A stretch of 64,000 bases of DNA from Salipiger bermudensis (GTDB lineage Bacteria; Pseudomonadota; Alphaproteobacteria; Rhodobacterales; Rhodobacteraceae): the NCBI RefSeq assembly GCF_020171625.1, contig NZ_JAIUZY010000001.1, positions 372,001-436,000 of the forward strand. The letters run 5' to 3'. Each line of letters begins with the position of its first letter. The first letter of the stretch is position 1. The position numbers and the translations under genes were made by a program. Below the pieces are notes generated by a model that searched no databases, was not told the DNA's origin, and saw only the letters and a program-made list of their open reading frames with translations. This document shows, in pieces, positions 43,435 to 52,171 of the stretch.

Positions 43435-44133
43435 ATGGTGATCGCGGTGAAGGCTCACAGGATTGCGTACATGGCTCTGCCCAAGGCGGGCTGCTCCACC
43501 GTAAAGGCAGCGCTGGCGCAGGTCGACCCCGACGCGACCCTGCCGGAGAACGCCCGCCCCGACGTGATGACCTGGCACCGGCTTTATCCGACCATGCGCT
43601 TCCGCCCGCACCGCTGGCAGGCCTATGACGGCTGGTGGCGCTTTTGCGTGGTGCGCGATCCGCTCAGACGGCTGCTGTCGGTCTATACCAACCGGGTGGT
43701 TGGCCTGCGCGAGCTGCACAATTGCCGCAATATCCGGCGCGGTCGGGTCGATCTGCCGATGGATCCCGACCCGGATTTTTTCTTTCAGAACCTGCGCGGC
43801 TATATCGATGCCGCCTCCGCCATCAAGCATCACGCGCTGCCCGCCTGGCTGTTCCTCGGGCCGGATCTCGGGCGCTATGACCGGATCTACCGCACCTCCG
43901 AGCTTGCGCGCTTCGGAGAGGAGCTGGCCGAGCGCACCGGCGCCCCGGTCACCATCGCGCGCGAGAACCCGAGCGGGATGCGGCTCAGCCTCGACGATCT
44001 GGCGCCAGCGACGCGCACCGCGCTGCGCGATCACCTTGATGCGGAATACGGCTATCTGGCCGAGTTTTATGAAAATCCCTTTGGCCCGCGCCAGCATCGT
44101 GCTTGCACGGGACCCACACGCCGCGTATCCTGA
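43435..44133 (+). CDS. Sulfotransferase family 2-like protein
   Basis: A 232-residue cytoplasmic or peripheral sulfotransferase of the carbohydrate (HNK-1/heparan 2-O) type. The 5'-phosphosulfate loop is MALPKAGCSTVKAAL (Pro16-Lys24), and the 3'-phosphate-binding motif is FCVVRDPLRRLLSVYTN (Arg-Asp-Pro, Ser). The acceptor is unknown; sulfation of an exported glycan or lipid is the usual inference in marine Rhodobacterales. The start at 43435 has GGGAGGGA nine bases upstream; the earlier in-frame ATG has none. It lies upstream of ppx/gppA with 32 bases between. Confidence 0.85.
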   Translation: MVIAVKAHRIAYMALPKAGCSTVKAALAQVDPDATLPENARPDVMTWHRLYPTMRFRPHRWQAYDGWWRFCVVRDPLRRLLSVYTNRVVGLRELHNCRNIRRGRVDLPMDPDPDFFFQNLRGYIDAASAIKHHALPAWLFLGPDLGRYDRIYRTSELARFGEELAERTGAPVTIARENPSGMRLSLDDLAPATRTALRDHLDAEYGYLAEFYENPFGPRQHRACTGPTRRVS

Positions 44134-44165
44134 TCGCAACTTAAAATTCGGAAAGGCGCATAGTC

Positions 44166-45278
44166 ATGGCGCCAAGGCGTTCCAAAGGTGCGGGCGCTTT
44201 CCCGAAACCGGTAGAGAGCCCCGCGCCGCAACCGCCGGATCCCAGTGCGCTTTACGCCGCCCTGGATCTGGGTACGAACAGCTGCCGCATGTTGATTGCC
44301 CAACCCAAGGGCAGTCAGTTTCATGTGGTGGACAGCTTTTCCAAATCCGTTCAGCTCGGGCAGGGTCTCGAGCGGACGGGAAGGCTGTCGCGCGCCTCGA
44401 TGAACCGCACCATCGGGGCGATCCGGGTCTGTCAGCAGAAGATCAAGCGCCACAAGGTCGAGCGCATGAGGCTGGTGGCCACCGAGGCCTGCCGCCGGGC
44501 GCAGAACGCGCGCGAGTTCATCCGGCAGGTGCGGCGCGAGACCGGCCTGCAGCTCGAGATCATCCAGCCCGAGGAAGAGGCCCGGCTTGCGGTGATCTCC
44601 TGCGCGCCGCTGGTCTCGACCCGCACCGAGCAGCTTCTGGTGGTCGATATCGGCGGCGGTTCGACCGAGCTGGTGTGGATCGACCTCTCATCGGTGCCGC
44701 GCCGGGACCGGCCGGCGGCGATCATGCGGCTTCATGCCGGCTTCCACCCGCCCGAGAGCCCGTTTCCAGCCGCCAAGGTGGTCGACTGGATCTCGGTGCC
44801 TCTGGGGGTGGCGACCCTGCGCGACCAGTTCAACGATGTCGAGGATGACGCCGCGCGCTACGCGCTGATGAGCTGGTATTTCGAGGAGAACCTCTCGGAA
44901 TTCGCGCCCTACAAGGACACCCAGTCGCGGGAGGGGTTCCAGATCGTCGGCACCTCCGGCACGGTCACCACGGTGGCGGCCTCGCATCTGGGGCTGCGGC
45001 GCTATGATCGCACCAAGGTCGACGGGCTGCGCATGACCTCGGACCAGATCGAGGCGGTGATCGGGCGTTACCTCGAGATGGGCCCCGCCGGGCGTCGCCG
45101 CGATCCGCGCATCGGGCAGGACCGGCAGGCGCTGATCATGTCGGGGGCGGCGATCCTGCAGGCGCTGCTGCGGCTCTGGCCGACCGACCGGCTGTCTGTG
45201 GCCGACCGCGGCCTGCGCGAGGGGCTGCTCTACGCCCAGATGTCTGCCGACGGGGTGCTCGAGGACGGCCCACTCTGA
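44166..45278 (+). CDS. Ppx/GppA phosphatase family protein
   Basis: A 370-residue exopolyphosphatase/guanosine pentaphosphatase of the ASKHA fold. The phosphate-1 motif is LYAALDLGTNSCRMLIAQP (about 29-47). The phosphate-2 and metal region is LLVVDIGGGSTELVWIDL (about 157-174), and GTSGTVTTVAASHLGL is the adenosine-like motif. EEEARLAVIS includes the catalytic Glu. It acts on polyphosphate or pppGpp, and so on phosphate and stringent signalling. The N-terminal 28 residues are a basic, disordered extension. It follows the sulfotransferase, and no rlmE gene lies behind it as would be common in relatives. Confidence 0.9.
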   Translation: MAPRRSKGAGAFPKPVESPAPQPPDPSALYAALDLGTNSCRMLIAQPKGSQFHVVDSFSKSVQLGQGLERTGRLSRASMNRTIGAIRVCQQKIKRHKVERMRLVATEACRRAQNAREFIRQVRRETGLQLEIIQPEEEARLAVISCAPLVSTRTEQLLVVDIGGGSTELVWIDLSSVPRRDRPAAIMRLHAGFHPPESPFPAAKVVDWISVPLGVATLRDQFNDVEDDAARYALMSWYFEENLSEFAPYKDTQSREGFQIVGTSGTVTTVAASHLGLRRYDRTKVDGLRMTSDQIEAVIGRYLEMGPAGRRRDPRIGQDRQALIMSGAAILQALLRLWPTDRLSVADRGLREGLLYAQMSADGVLEDGPL

Positions 45279-45633
45279 GGCGGCTGAGCTTCTAGGCGGC
45301 AGGCGTCTGTTTGCGGAGTGGCACTCCTGACCTCGATGACGTTCAGGGACCGATCCCCGCGCTGATCCGCCCGGCACAAGCCGAAGGCGCCGGGCGAGCG
45401 TCTGCCCGTCGCTGCGAGCTGGGGCTTTGCCCTGTTTGCGCTGTGGATCGAGGTCGTCCGGACTTGGCGGGGATCAATCGACGACCTCGCAGGCGGCAAG
45501 CGCCCCCCACGGGCAGGCGAGAGCCCGGCTCGTGTCGCACACTTTGGCGCGTCGGCCCGATCTTGCCGCGCCTGAAAAAAGCCCGGCGCTCGTGAGAGCA
45601 CCGGGCCTTGTCTCCTCAGCCAGAGGCGTGACC
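45279..45633. other. 355-bp spacer between ppx/gppA and ssb
   Basis: Convergent spacer. The only feature I can support is the ssb terminator at 45575-45608. Overlapping Arg/Pro-rich frames on both strands have no recognisable domain or ribosome-binding site. Confidence 0.5.
45575..45608 (-). terminator. Intrinsic terminator of ssb
   Basis: On the minus strand GGCCCGGTGCTC-TCAC-GAGCGCCGGGC is followed by TTTTTT. Stem of 11-12 pairs with one mismatch and a clear T-run, 26 bases behind the ssb stop. Confidence 0.9.
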
Positions 45634-46167
45634 TCAGAACGGGATCTCATCGTCGAGATCGCGCGAGGGGGCGCGGCCACCGCCGCCGCCGCCACCGTTG
45701 CCACCCGAGCCGCTGCCGTAATCGTCGCGGCCACCGCCGTAGCCGCCACCGCCGCCGGAGCCACCACCGTAGCCGCCGCCCGAGCCGCCGAAGTCACCGC
45801 CGCCGCCGCCGCCCTGGCGGCTGTCGAGCAGGGTCAGCTCGCCGCGATAGGGGCGCAGCACGACCTCGGTCGAATAGCGATCCTGGCCGGACTGGTCCTG
45901 CCATTTGCGGGTTTCGAGCTGGCCTTCGATATAGACCTTCGAGCCCTTGCGCAGATACTGCTCGGCGATCCGCGCCAGCGGTTCCGAGAAGATCGCGACC
46001 GAGTGCCACTCGGTGCGCTCGCGGCGCTCGCCGGTGTTGCGGTCTTTCCAGTTTTCCGAGGTGGCGATCCGCAGGTTGCAGACCTTGCCGCCGTTCTGGA
46101 AGGTGCGGGTTTCGGGATCGGCCCCGAGATTGCCCACCAGGATCACCTTGTTCACTGAGCCGGCCAT
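45634..46167 (-). CDS. ssb: Single-stranded DNA-binding protein
   Basis: Coats single-stranded DNA in replication, repair and recombination. A 177-residue protein. The OB-fold spans residues 1-112 ([59 protein letters not shown]). A long Gly-rich linker with Tyr/Asp/Arg follows (about 120-168), and the acidic protein-interaction tip is DDEIPF at the C-terminus. No LexA box is seen before it, although ssb is SOS-controlled in some bacteria. Its transcript ends at a strong terminator. Confidence 0.96.
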   Translation of the reverse strand: MAGSVNKVILVGNLGADPETRTFQNGGKVCNLRIATSENWKDRNTGERRERTEWHSVAIFSEPLARIAEQYLRKGSKVYIEGQLETRKWQDQSGQDRYSTEVVLRPYRGELTLLDSRQGGGGGGDFGGSGGGYGGGSGGGGGYGGGRDDYGSGSGGNGGGGGGGRAPSRDLDDEIPF

Positions 46168-46491
46168 GTCATCCTCACGCGTTGTTCCGATTCTTCTCCC
46201 CCGGAGGGGTTTGGACGAGCCTTACACAGCCACGCCGCGCCGCGCCACCGCCTCATCGAGGAAAACCGGGGCGGGCGGGCCCCGTCCCGCCCAATGCCCG
46301 ATCCTCCGGCCACAGGGGATACACCCACCATGGTTAACGAACCGTTCGCCGATGTTTAACGTAACATTGGCGGGAACCTGCGCGCCGCCGGGCGCAGGGG
46401 TGGCGAATTCTCGCGTGATCCGTATAGTCAGCGCGGGATTTGAGGGGCGCAACGCCGCCCCTCCGGACACTGGGACAGAACAGGGTGGTTC
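46168..46491. other. Divergent spacer between ssb and the lytic transglycosylase
   Basis: 324 bases that hold both promoters. An AT-richer central part has two TTAAC half-sites at 46336-46340 and 46358-46362, 22 bases apart (two turns); the first lies inside GGTTAACGAACC. This is reminiscent of CtrA half-sites but not the TTAA-N7-TTAA form. A minus-strand frame crossing it is antisense to the transglycosylase and rejected. Confidence 0.4.
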
Positions 46492-47109
46492 ATGCGAGTA
46501 CTGCCACGTAGGGCGTTTTCGGCGCTGCTTTTCGCCGCGATTTCCGCCACGGCCGTTCAGGCCGACACCATTTCGACCAAGAGCCGGAGCACGCTGTTTC
46601 GCAGCCAGACGTCGGTGCTCGACAGCCGTGCGGCGGAGCAATACCGCAGCTCGGTCCGGCTCAAGCCCGCCTCGGTGATCACCCCGACCAAGTGGGGACC
46701 GATGGGCGGAGACGAGGGCACCGCGCCGGCCTATCGCGGGCATTACAACGGCCCCTATGCCGACATGGCGCGCGTTGCCGCGCGGCGGCACGGCGTGCCG
46801 GAGGATCTGTTCCTGCGGCTGGTGAAGCAGGAATCGAACTTCAACCCGAAGGCGCTGTCGCACAAGGGGGCCATCGGGCTCGCCCAGCTCATGCCCTTCA
46901 CCGCCAAGCGGCTCGGGGTGAACCCGCACGACCCGGCACAGAACCTCGAGGGCGGCGCACGCTATCTCAAGCAGCAGTTCGTCACCTTCGGCTCGTGGCG
47001 GCTGGCCCTGGCGGCCTACAATGCCGGCCCCGGGGCGGTCGAGAAGCACGGCGGTGTGCCGCCCTACCGCGAGACGCGCAATTACGTGAAGGTCATCTGG
47101 GGAAGCTGA
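46492..47109 (+). CDS. Lytic transglycosylase domain protein (SLT family)
   Basis: A 205-residue exported murein lytic transglycosylase. Signal peptide 1-24 ([20 protein letters not shown]). The SLT domain begins near residue 86. The catalytic Glu is Glu114 in [18 protein letters not shown], followed by [16 protein letters not shown] and [20 protein letters not shown], then [11 protein letters not shown]. It cleaves the MurNAc-GlcNAc bond with formation of 1,6-anhydroMurNAc. A specific partner complex (secretion system, pilus) is not indicated by the neighbours. Confidence 0.93.
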   Translation: MRVLPRRAFSALLFAAISATAVQADTISTKSRSTLFRSQTSVLDSRAAEQYRSSVRLKPASVITPTKWGPMGGDEGTAPAYRGHYNGPYADMARVAARRHGVPEDLFLRLVKQESNFNPKALSHKGAIGLAQLMPFTAKRLGVNPHDPAQNLEGGARYLKQQFVTFGSWRLALAAYNAGPGAVEKHGGVPPYRETRNYVKVIWGS

Positions 47110-47202
47110 GCAGGGCGGGACATATTGTCCTAGAGAATTGCTCGGGAATTGACCTCTCAGGCGCTTGGGGCTAGGCACGGGGCATTGCCTCGTGCCCAGT
47201 GG

Positions 47203-48360
47203 ATGCGCCCGATGAAGACCGCCCCGATCCTCAGCCTGACCGTCGCCGCCGCGCTCGCGGCGGGCCTTGCCGCCAGCGCCCTGCGCGCCACGCCCTCGGA
47301 GATCCCCGGCAGCCTAGAGGCGCTCGGCGAGGCGCTGTTCTTCGACACCATCCTTTCGGCCAACCGCACCCAGAGCTGCGCCACCTGTCACGATCCGGCC
47401 TATGCCTTCGCCGATCCGCGCGGAGCGGCGTCTCCGGGGGATGATGGCGCCTCGCTCGGCGACCGCAACGCGCCGACCGCCACCTATGCCGCCTTCGTGC
47501 CGCCCTTCGGGAAGAACGAGGAGGGCGAGTGGCGGGGCGGACTGTTCCACGATGGCCGGGCCGGCACGCTCGAGGAGCAGGCCGGCGGGCCGCCTCTCAA
47601 CCCGGTCGAAATGGGCATGGCCGACGAGGCCGCCGTGGTGGCACGCCTGCGCAAGGATGAGGTCTATGCGGAGGCCTTTTCAAAGCTCTTCGGGGCCGGG
47701 GTTCTCGACGATCCCAAAGCCGGCTACGAGGCCATGACCCGCGCCATCGCCGCCTATGAGCGCGGGCCGGTCTTCGCGCCCTTCGACTCGAAATACGACC
47801 GCTTCCTGCGCGGCGAGGCGGAACTGACCAAGCAGGAGGAACTGGGGCGGCTGCTGTTCTTCTCGGAGCAGTTCACCAACTGCAACCAGTGCCACCAGCT
47901 TCGGCGCAGCGCCGTCGATCCGCAGGAGACCTTCTCGGACTACCGCTTCCACAATATCGGTGTGCCCGAGAACCGCGATCTGCGGGCCATGAACGGCATC
48001 ACCACCGCCGATCTCGGGCTGCATGGCAATCCGGGCGTCGAGGCGGCTGCCGACAGCGATGGCCGCTACCGCACGCCGACGCTGCGCAACGTCGCGGTGA
48101 CCGCGCCTTACATGCATAACGGCGTGTTTGCGGATCTGCGCACCGTGATCCTGTTCTACAACACCTACAACACGCGCTCCGAGGCGCGGAAGATCAACCC
48201 CGAGACCGGCGCCCCCTTCGCGCCGCCCGAGGTGGCCGACAACATCGCGATGGAGGAGCTCACCGACGGACCGGCGCTCGACGACCAGCGCATCGACGCG
48301 CTGGTGGCGTTCCTCGAGACGCTGACGGATCAGCGCTACGAGCATCTGCTCGAGGAGTAG
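47203..48360 (+). CDS. Di-haem cytochrome c peroxidase family protein
   Basis: A 385-residue periplasmic di-haem protein of the CCP/MauG superfamily. A Sec signal peptide (about 1-29) is followed by two haem c-binding sites: CATCHDP (Cys59, Cys62, His63) and CNQCHQL (Cys227, Cys230, His231). RTPTLRNVAVTAPYMHNGVF is the conserved peroxidase/MauG segment with the distal Met/His. It could reduce hydrogen peroxide with electrons from small cytochromes, or oxidise a protein or other substrate like MauG. Maturation needs the Ccm system. Starts at 47203 and 47212 are both possible; 47149 is too early. Confidence 0.88.
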   Translation: MRPMKTAPILSLTVAAALAAGLAASALRATPSEIPGSLEALGEALFFDTILSANRTQSCATCHDPAYAFADPRGAASPGDDGASLGDRNAPTATYAAFVPPFGKNEEGEWRGGLFHDGRAGTLEEQAGGPPLNPVEMGMADEAAVVARLRKDEVYAEAFSKLFGAGVLDDPKAGYEAMTRAIAAYERGPVFAPFDSKYDRFLRGEAELTKQEELGRLLFFSEQFTNCNQCHQLRRSAVDPQETFSDYRFHNIGVPENRDLRAMNGITTADLGLHGNPGVEAAADSDGRYRTPTLRNVAVTAPYMHNGVFADLRTVILFYNTYNTRSEARKINPETGAPFAPPEVADNIAMEELTDGPALDDQRIDALVAFLETLTDQRYEHLLEE

Positions 48361-48363
48361 CGC

Positions 48364-50049
48364 TCAACTCTCGGTGAGGCCGAGCTTGTAGAGATGGATC
48401 TCGAAGGCCGGGTGCATCTCGGCCCCGGTGACGCCGGGGCGATAATGGCGGTAGAGCGAGCGCCAGAACGGCTGAACGATGACCGCATCCTCCTGAAGCA
48501 GCCGCTCGATCCGCGCCATGACATCGCGCCGCGCCGTGTTGTCGGCGATGGCCAGCGCCTCGGCCACCAGCGCGTCGAAGGCGGGGTTGGCATAGCCGGT
48601 CTCGTTCCACGACTCGCCCGAGCGGTAGGCCAGCGCCAGCACCTGGATGCCCAGTGGCCGATGGTTCCATTCGGTGATCGACAGCGGATAGCTCTTCCAG
48701 TCACTCCAGAAGCGCGACCCGGGCAGGACGGTGTGCTTGACCTTGATCCCGGCGTCCCGGAGCAGTGCCGCGCAGGCCTCTCCGGTGCGCCGGGCCAGAC
48801 CGTCGTCGAGCGTGACGAGATCGTGCTCGAATGCCAGCATCCCGGCCTCTTCGAGAAGCGCCACCGCTGCCTCGGGGTCATAGGGCGTACCACCGACCTC
48901 GGCGTAATCAGGATGGACCGGCGCGACGTGGTGGTTCTCGGCCACCACGCCCAGATCGGCATGGCCGTATTCGAGGCAGAACGCATTGTCGATGGCGAGC
49001 TGCAGCGCCCGGCGGACGCGCCTGTCGGCATAGGGGGCCTTGCCCCCGACCAGTGCGGTCTGGTTGCCGCGCAGCACCACGGTGGCGCCGGTCACGACCT
49101 CGGAGCGCTCCCATCCCAGCGCGTCGCCGAGGGCGATGAACCGGCCGATATTCTCGTAGAGCATGTCGACCTCGCCGGCCTCGGCGGCGGCGAGCCAGAC
49201 GGCGGGGTCGGTGCCGTAGTCGAGAAACTCGATGCGCTCGAGCGTGGCGCCGCCGAAGCCCTCGGCGTGATCGCCCCACCAGTCATGCGCGCGGTTGCGG
49301 ACCAGAACCGCACGTTCGCCCGGTACGAGGCTTTCGGGCAGGTAGGGCCCGGTGCCCACAGGGTTCTCGAGCATCTGCTCGGGATCGTGGCTGGCATGAA
49401 CCACCGCCGCGGGATAGTCGGAGAGCCCGACGATCAGCGCCACGTCGGGCTTCGGCAGGGTCAGGCGCACGGTGAGCGGGTCAATCTCGGTCACCGCGCC
49501 GTCGAGCAGCTTGCCGGTCTCGCGATCCACCAACGTCGTGAGGCGACCGGCCATCGAGTTGCCCGCGACCTCGCGGTCGCACCAGTACTCGAACAGGCGC
49601 ACGACGTCGGCGGCGGTGAACGCGTCTCCGGTGGTCCACGTCACGCCGGGGCGGATGTGCAGCACGTATTCGGTGGCGTCGTCGTTGACGTCCCAGCGCT
49701 CGAGCAGCATGCCGCGGACCGAGCCGTCGCGGTTGTACTCCACGAGGTATTCCAGCCAGCCGCGGGTGATGTTGGCGATCTCGGACCAGTCAGCGGTGCG
49801 CGGATCCTTGAGCGGGCGCACCTCCATCTGGATGCGCAGGGCGTCCGAGGTGTCCGGCCCCGCCGCCGGTGCCTCCTCGGCCTGCGCGGGCGTGCCCAGA
49901 CCGCCCAGCGCATAAGCGGCGCCGACGCCAAGACCAAGGCCGGTGACCCGGGTTAGGAACTCGCGCCGTCCGATCAGGCCCTCTGCCAGCTCGCGCGCGT
50001 AAAGCTCTGCCGCGGGATGCGTCTTCCGGGGCTCGCCGGTCTTGGTCAT
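48364..50049 (-). CDS. ABC transporter substrate-binding protein, peptide/nickel family 5
   Basis: A 561-residue periplasmic binding protein (SBP_bac_5). The N-terminus has a twin-arginine-like signal, [20 protein letters not shown] (about 36-55), so it may be exported folded by Tat. Family features include [20 protein letters not shown] and [20 protein letters not shown], and a periplasmic-binding tail. Ligands of the family are oligopeptides, nickel, opines or glycosides; this one cannot be assigned. No permease or ATPase gene is adjacent, so it is an orphan. The start at 50049 is preceded by AAAGGA five bases upstream. Confidence 0.88.
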   Translation of the reverse strand: MTKTGEPRKTHPAAELYARELAEGLIGRREFLTRVTGLGLGVGAAYALGGLGTPAQAEEAPAAGPDTSDALRIQMEVRPLKDPRTADWSEIANITRGWLEYLVEYNRDGSVRGMLLERWDVNDDATEYVLHIRPGVTWTTGDAFTAADVVRLFEYWCDREVAGNSMAGRLTTLVDRETGKLLDGAVTEIDPLTVRLTLPKPDVALIVGLSDYPAAVVHASHDPEQMLENPVGTGPYLPESLVPGERAVLVRNRAHDWWGDHAEGFGGATLERIEFLDYGTDPAVWLAAAEAGEVDMLYENIGRFIALGDALGWERSEVVTGATVVLRGNQTALVGGKAPYADRRVRRALQLAIDNAFCLEYGHADLGVVAENHHVAPVHPDYAEVGGTPYDPEAAVALLEEAGMLAFEHDLVTLDDGLARRTGEACAALLRDAGIKVKHTVLPGSRFWSDWKSYPLSITEWNHRPLGIQVLALAYRSGESWNETGYANPAFDALVAEALAIADNTARRDVMARIERLLQEDAVIVQPFWRSLYRHYRPGVTGAEMHPAFEIHLYKLGLTES

Positions 50050-50189
50050 GTCGGTCCTTTCCTGCCGCACCGGCAGTGTCCTTCGCGCAGATCAAACCTC
50101 ATATGCGCGGGAGGGGGCAAGGATTTTCCAGAACCAGCCTGCTCAAGGCGCAGACACGGAGGGCTTCGCCTTGCGCGGGCCGGCTGCTC

Positions 50190-51104
50190 TCAGGCACCGG
50201 CTTCGGCGGGGGCGATCTGCGGCCAGTCGCGCATCCGGGCGCGGAACCAGCTGCGCTGGCGCTTTGCGAATTGCCGCGTGAGAACCGTGGCCCGCTCCGA
50301 TGCCTCCGCCAGCGAGATCTCACCGCGCAGATGTGCCATCAGTTCGGCGGCACCGATCGCCTTGGCCGAGGGCAGCTCCGGCGACCACGTGGCGAGGTTG
50401 GCGCGGGCCTCGTCGAGCGCGCCGCCGCGAATCATCTTGTCGAACCGCCGCTCGATTCGCGGCGTGAGCCAGTCCTTGGGCGCATCGAAGAGGATCGGCT
50501 GACAGCGCGCGAGCGGCAGCATCGGGGCAGGGGTCTCCTCCTGCCACCGGGCCAGTCCGCGTCCCGTGGCGCGCAGGACCTCCCAGGCGCGCTGCACCCG
50601 CATGGGGTTCCTCGTGTCGATGCGCCCGCGGGTCTCGGGGTCGAGTTCGGCCACCATGGGCGCAAGCGCCCCCGCCTCCAGCCGCGCCATGGCCTCGGCG
50701 CGAATCCCCGGCGGGGTCGCGGGGATCTCGGCCAGCCCCTCGGTCATGGCCGCGAAATAGAGCCCGGTCCCGCCGACGATGATCGGCCGCTCGCCGCCGT
50801 CGAGAATCGGCGCAAGATCCCTCAGCCACTGCCCCACGGAATAGGTCTCGCTGCCCGGAACGTGACCGTAAAGCCGGTGCGGCGCCTGCGCTTCTTCTTC
50901 GGAAGAGGGCCGCGCGGTGAGCACCCGCCAGTCGGAAAACACCTGGATCGCATCGGCGTTGACGATGACCCCGCCCTGTCGCGCGGCAATCTCGACCGCC
51001 AGAGCGGACTTGCCGCTGGCGGTCGGTCCGGCGATCAGGACCGGGCGGTCCGGGTCTGGCGCGAGACGCGCAACTGTGTCTGCCAGGCCGGCCTCGCTCA
51101 CCAC
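50190..51104 (-). CDS. miaA: tRNA dimethylallyltransferase
   Basis: Transfers a dimethylallyl group to A37 of tRNAs that read UNN codons. A 304-residue protein with the P-loop [18 protein letters not shown], the substrate loop [39 protein letters not shown] and the conserved C-terminal [15 protein letters not shown]. The longest frame begins at a GTG 51152, but a GTG at 51104 is preferred because GGAG lies five bases upstream and the P-loop is then at a normal distance. Divergent from pyrH, with 90 bases between. Confidence 0.92.
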   Translation of the reverse strand: MVSEAGLADTVARLAPDPDRPVLIAGPTASGKSALAVEIAARQGGVIVNADAIQVFSDWRVLTARPSSEEEAQAPHRLYGHVPGSETYSVGQWLRDLAPILDGGERPIIVGGTGLYFAAMTEGLAEIPATPPGIRAEAMARLEAGALAPMVAELDPETRGRIDTRNPMRVQRAWEVLRATGRGLARWQEETPAPMLPLARCQPILFDAPKDWLTPRIERRFDKMIRGGALDEARANLATWSPELPSAKAIGAAELMAHLRGEISLAEASERATVLTRQFAKRQRSWFRARMRDWPQIAPAEAGA

Positions 51105-51194
51105 GTCGTCTCCACATCCTGCGCCATTGCAGCGGCGCGGGTTTTCCGCCACATATGGCGCCCAACCTATCCCCTCTCAGCGACGGAGTTCAAC

Positions 51195-51920
51195 ATGGCC
51201 GAGGCACCGCAGACCACCTTCAAACGCGTCCTGCTGAAAATCTCCGGGGAGGCGTTGATGGGAGAGCAGGGCTACGGCCTCAACCCGCCCACTGTCGAAC
51301 GCATCGCCCGCGAGGTGAAGAGCGTGCACGACATGGGCGTCGAGATCTGTATGGTGATTGGCGGCGGCAACATCTTCCGCGGACTGGCCGGCTCGGCGCA
51401 GGGGATGGAGCGCACCACCGCCGACTACATGGGGATGCTTGCCACGGTGATGAACGCGCTGGCGATGCAGTCGGCGCTCGAGGAGCTGGGCGTGTTCACG
51501 CGGGTGATCTCGGCCATCCGCATGGACGAGGTGGCGGAGCCCTACATCCGCCGCCGCGCCGTGCGCCACCTCGAGAAGAAGCGGGTGTGCATCTTCGCCG
51601 CGGGCACCGGTAACCCCTATTTCACCACCGACACCGCCGCCACGCTGCGTGCCAACGAGATGGCCTGCGAGGCGATCTTCAAGGGCACCAAGGTCGACGG
51701 CGTCTACGACAAGGATCCCGTAAAGCACGCCGACGCGGTGCGTTACGACGACGTCAGCTATGACGACGTGCTGGTGAAGAACCTCAAGGTGATGGACGCC
51801 TCGGCGATCGCCCTGGCCCGCGACAACAGCCTGCCGATCATCGTCTTCTCGCTCGACGAGCCGGGCGGCTTCCGCGGCATCCTTGCCGGGCAGGGCACGT
51901 ATACGCGCGTCAGCGGCTAA
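51195..51920 (+). CDS. pyrH: UMP kinase
   Basis: Phosphorylates UMP to UDP, required for nucleotides and envelope precursors. A 241-residue amino-acid-kinase-fold protein with [56 protein letters not shown] and [16 protein letters not shown]. The ribosome-binding site GGAG is 7 bases before the ATG at 51195; the longer open frame crosses miaA antisense and is rejected. In many bacteria pyrH stands next to frr; here a potassium-uptake pair separates them. Strong convergent terminators follow. Confidence 0.96.
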   Translation: MAEAPQTTFKRVLLKISGEALMGEQGYGLNPPTVERIAREVKSVHDMGVEICMVIGGGNIFRGLAGSAQGMERTTADYMGMLATVMNALAMQSALEELGVFTRVISAIRMDEVAEPYIRRRAVRHLEKKRVCIFAAGTGNPYFTTDTAATLRANEMACEAIFKGTKVDGVYDKDPVKHADAVRYDDVSYDDVLVKNLKVMDASAIALARDNSLPIIVFSLDEPGGFRGILAGQGTYTRVSG

Positions 51921-51974
51921 GGGCCGTCCCGGCGCGCTGTTGATCCCGGCGCTGCGCAGGCGGCACGGTCGGAC

Positions 51975-52007
51975 GCCTCCGGCGGGAGTATTTTTGACGA
52001 AGAGAAG
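51975..52007 (+). repeat. Dispersed terminator-like element, perfect copy
   Basis: Same 33 bases as at 40968-41000. CTCC-GGCG-GGAG followed by TATTTTT on the plus strand, 54 bases behind the pyrH stop. The element tail (agaag) forms the left arm of the inverted repeat with the opposing copy. Confidence 0.8.
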
Positions 52008-52033
52008 CCAGGGGCACAGAGCTCCTGGCTTCT
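52003..52033. terminator. Inverted repeat joining two opposed dispersed elements
   Basis: AGAAGCCAGG and CCTGGCTTCT are exact reverse complements with 11 bases between. They join the plus-oriented element to an opposed, diverged element (CTTCTTTGGTTTGAAAATAC, then CTCGGGGGTG). The pair would terminate transcription of pyrH and trkH from both sides. Confidence 0.6.
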
Positions 52034-52171
52034 TTGGTTTGAAAATACCTCGGGGGTGAATTGGCGCAAAGCGCCAAGAGGGGGCTGAGCCCCCCTCTTC
52101 TTTCTGCAAGGCGCAGCTCCCGACCGGCCGAGCAAGCAGGGCCGCGCCTAGCAAGGGCGCAGCCCGGTCCC

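Larger units (their letters stand above)
51921..52171. other. Convergent terminator complex between pyrH and trkH
   Basis: 251 bases with several hairpins and no gene: the perfect dispersed element on the plus strand (51975-52007), an inverted repeat AGAAGCCAGG / CCTGGCTTCT (52003-52012 and 52024-52033), an opposing element copy (52031-52058), TTGGCGC-aaa-GCGCCAA (52061-52077) and AAGAGGGGGCT / AGCCCCCCTCTT (52076-52100). Together these form a bidirectional terminator. Confidence 0.7.

Noticed and set aside
46336-46362. Two TTAAC half-sites as a CtrA box
   Set aside because: Spacing is not the TTAA-N7-TTAA of CtrA; half-sites of five bases occur by chance.
46222-47178. A 318-codon minus-strand frame covering the ssb-transglycosylase spacer
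   Set aside because: Mostly antisense to the lytic transglycosylase, whose signal peptide and catalytic motif are clear.
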